Source of the DNA: an uncultured beta proteobacterium
GTDB taxonomy: Bacteria; Pseudomonadota; Gammaproteobacteria; Burkholderiales; Burkholderiaceae_C
Length of the DNA stretch: 6,999 bases
Reading direction: 5' to 3'
Assembly: GCA_903870955.1 (NCBI GenBank)
Contig: CAIQEX010000229.1
Span: forward strand, 1-6,999
A model generated the notes under the pieces. That model ran no database searches. It saw only the letters and a program-made list of their open reading frames with translations, and was not told the origin of the DNA. Numbering within the stretch: position 1 is the first letter of the stretch; the number at the start of each line of letters is the position of its first letter. Position numbers and translations under genes: made by a program. Positions 6,901-6,999 of the stretch are shown one piece after another.

Positions 6901-6999
6901 ATCCAACCCAGGTTGCGGTGACTTGGCGATGTGCTTTGACGCTCTTGGGGACGGAACTGGTACCCATCAAAGCGCACCAAACCGTCACCCGTCGCGATC
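3969..6999 (-). CDS. membrane sensor diguanylate cyclase: double beta-propeller, Y_Y_Y and GGDEF domains (5' end outside window)
   Basis: Predicted to make cyclic-di-GMP from two GTP in the cytoplasm in response to an extracytoplasmic signal. The frame is open to the window edge; a TTG at 6980 is not the start, because the six codons before it (IATGDG) complete the blade motif IATGDGLVRFDGYQF. Counting from that TTG, residues 1-620 hold about thirteen Reg_prop-type blades (for example VWIGTESDGL, LWVGSWTGL, VWLGSDSRI, LWLGTQDGV, VWIGTTLGL). Residues 635-700 form a Y_Y_Y domain (FEFTALDFADP, then YSNLDPGDYRLRIRATN), 716-736 a single membrane helix, 743-777 a coiled coil, and 778-945 the GGDEF domain. 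DPLTGLHNRRF, FDIDHFKDVN, RDTD (860-863) and GGEEF (869-873) are all present, so both catalysis and product inhibition at the I-site look intact. A tail of about 50 residues follows, to TAA at 3969. The architecture resembles hybrid two-component sensors with the kinase replaced by a cyclase. The ligand is unknown. Confidence 0.95.
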   Translation of the reverse strand, partial: IATGDGLVRFDGYQFRPQERQSTSPSHRNLGWIRALLAGKDGRVWIGTESDGLAAYDPDTDQIQDYGSLKHPVIAAEPEAHATPPPAIRALAEDARGRIYMGSVGGGLEVFDPPSRRFTAYPHADQPGSLPDERIQALLIDRQQTLWVGSWTGLARRTQDSGPFETIGGSQNTLSGHVIQALFEASDGRILVGAQDGLLVILDPATGQSTPLSSGEAAFDHAPVTSFAETPDHAIWVGRSGGIEIFDLQSGKLLRHLQHDVRRPAGLAGDDVTQLMLDRAGWLWVSGFGLGLQRHNPGNKSIALREADLDSASVLNKADIRSLLQRDDGEIWAATGSVAVALLDASLRVRGLLTPSGGGVQAMVQTTDGSVWLGSDSRISAYDRQHRLLRQIPHPGGQSRRLFESRDGTLWLGTQDGVYQLNPADQKLKALRDAEGNPRGEIHAFAQAPDHSVWIGTTLGLYRVPEGGQRIERVKMRPGQGLGSDIVIGILFDHAGTLWVDTSVAGLHRLQQSTPEGASFDRVSERHSRSGKPFGANLLEDARGRIWSQMGVYDPAQDRITDLTAADGADLGTGWFFSYTKVADGGLLFGGSKGILIVRPEAFDASAYAPPVLLTELRINGERRSLGKSGDHMALTDSDRSFSFEFTALDFADPQRLEYAYRLDPFDPDWIHASASMRVASYSNLDPGDYRLRIRATNRSGTWNPLEKVVAIHIAPAWWQKLWMRAIFAALAVLLVAAIVALRTRSLRHAHTALEEKVHQRTRALEAMTLELELRQQALEEASIRDPLTGLHNRRFLTQCIDADVALSLRAYEGQQSYGASLNGAQDMLFFLFDIDHFKDVNDRYGHTAGDEVLRQFSARLKAVFRDTDYLIRWGGEEFLAVARQTERATVVELADRARTEIADAPFVLDATTRIQLTCSVGFACFPLDTSNPRQFNWVDMVQLADSAMYVVKHRGRNGWAGVRGCRDLSSDGLQDWIRRPPEEWVDSDNVETVFYESVRQALTTPGVL

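Noticed and set aside
6978..6980. TTG at 6980 as the start of the sensor cyclase
   Set aside because: The frame stays open to the window edge and the preceding codons complete a recognisable propeller blade motif, so the true start is outside the window.

Overview
The window reads as chromosomal DNA of a betaproteobacterium, most likely Burkholderiales and possibly Comamonadaceae. This is inferred from the moderately high GC with GC-rich third codon positions, the style of the periplasmic binding protein, and a propeller-type diguanylate cyclase of a kind common in that group. I see no tRNA, rRNA, CRISPR array, insertion sequence or phage gene.

Layout. Three genes lie on the plus strand. Positions 1-729 are the 3' end of an ABC permease of the nucleoside/simple-sugar (COG1079, YufQ/NupQ-like) type, cut by the window edge. 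After a 175-base gap, 905-2245 encodes a complete Dcu-family C4-dicarboxylate transporter of 446 residues. After a 124-base gap, 2370-3578 encodes a complete secreted Leu/Ile/Val-type (LivK-like) ABC substrate-binding protein. Two genes lie on the minus strand and converge on the binding-protein gene. They are a very large membrane sensor, two-propeller-Y_Y_Y-GGDEF (3969-6999, 5' end outside the window), followed 27 bases later by a small secreted protein of DUF6794-like appearance (3603-3941).

How the genes may work together. The left half is about solute uptake: two ABC-type components from different families and one secondary carboxylate carrier. They do not look like one classical operon, because the COG1079 permease normally works with a BMP-family lipoprotein and the LivK-like protein has no permease of its own class in view. 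The Dcu gene has its own leader, with a near-consensus FNR/Anr-type palindrome (9 of 10 defined positions) at 818-831, which would fit oxygen-controlled dicarboxylate exchange. The right half is a signalling unit: the extracytoplasmic propellers probably sense a ligand and control cyclic-di-GMP synthesis by an apparently intact GGEEF domain with an inhibitory RxxD site. The small exported protein encoded directly behind it is probably co-transcribed.

Nothing here is a clearly new system. The points most worth checking are the FNR-like site, the register-shifting hairpin before the binding-protein gene, the orphan binding protein, and the pairing of the cyclase with the small secreted protein.
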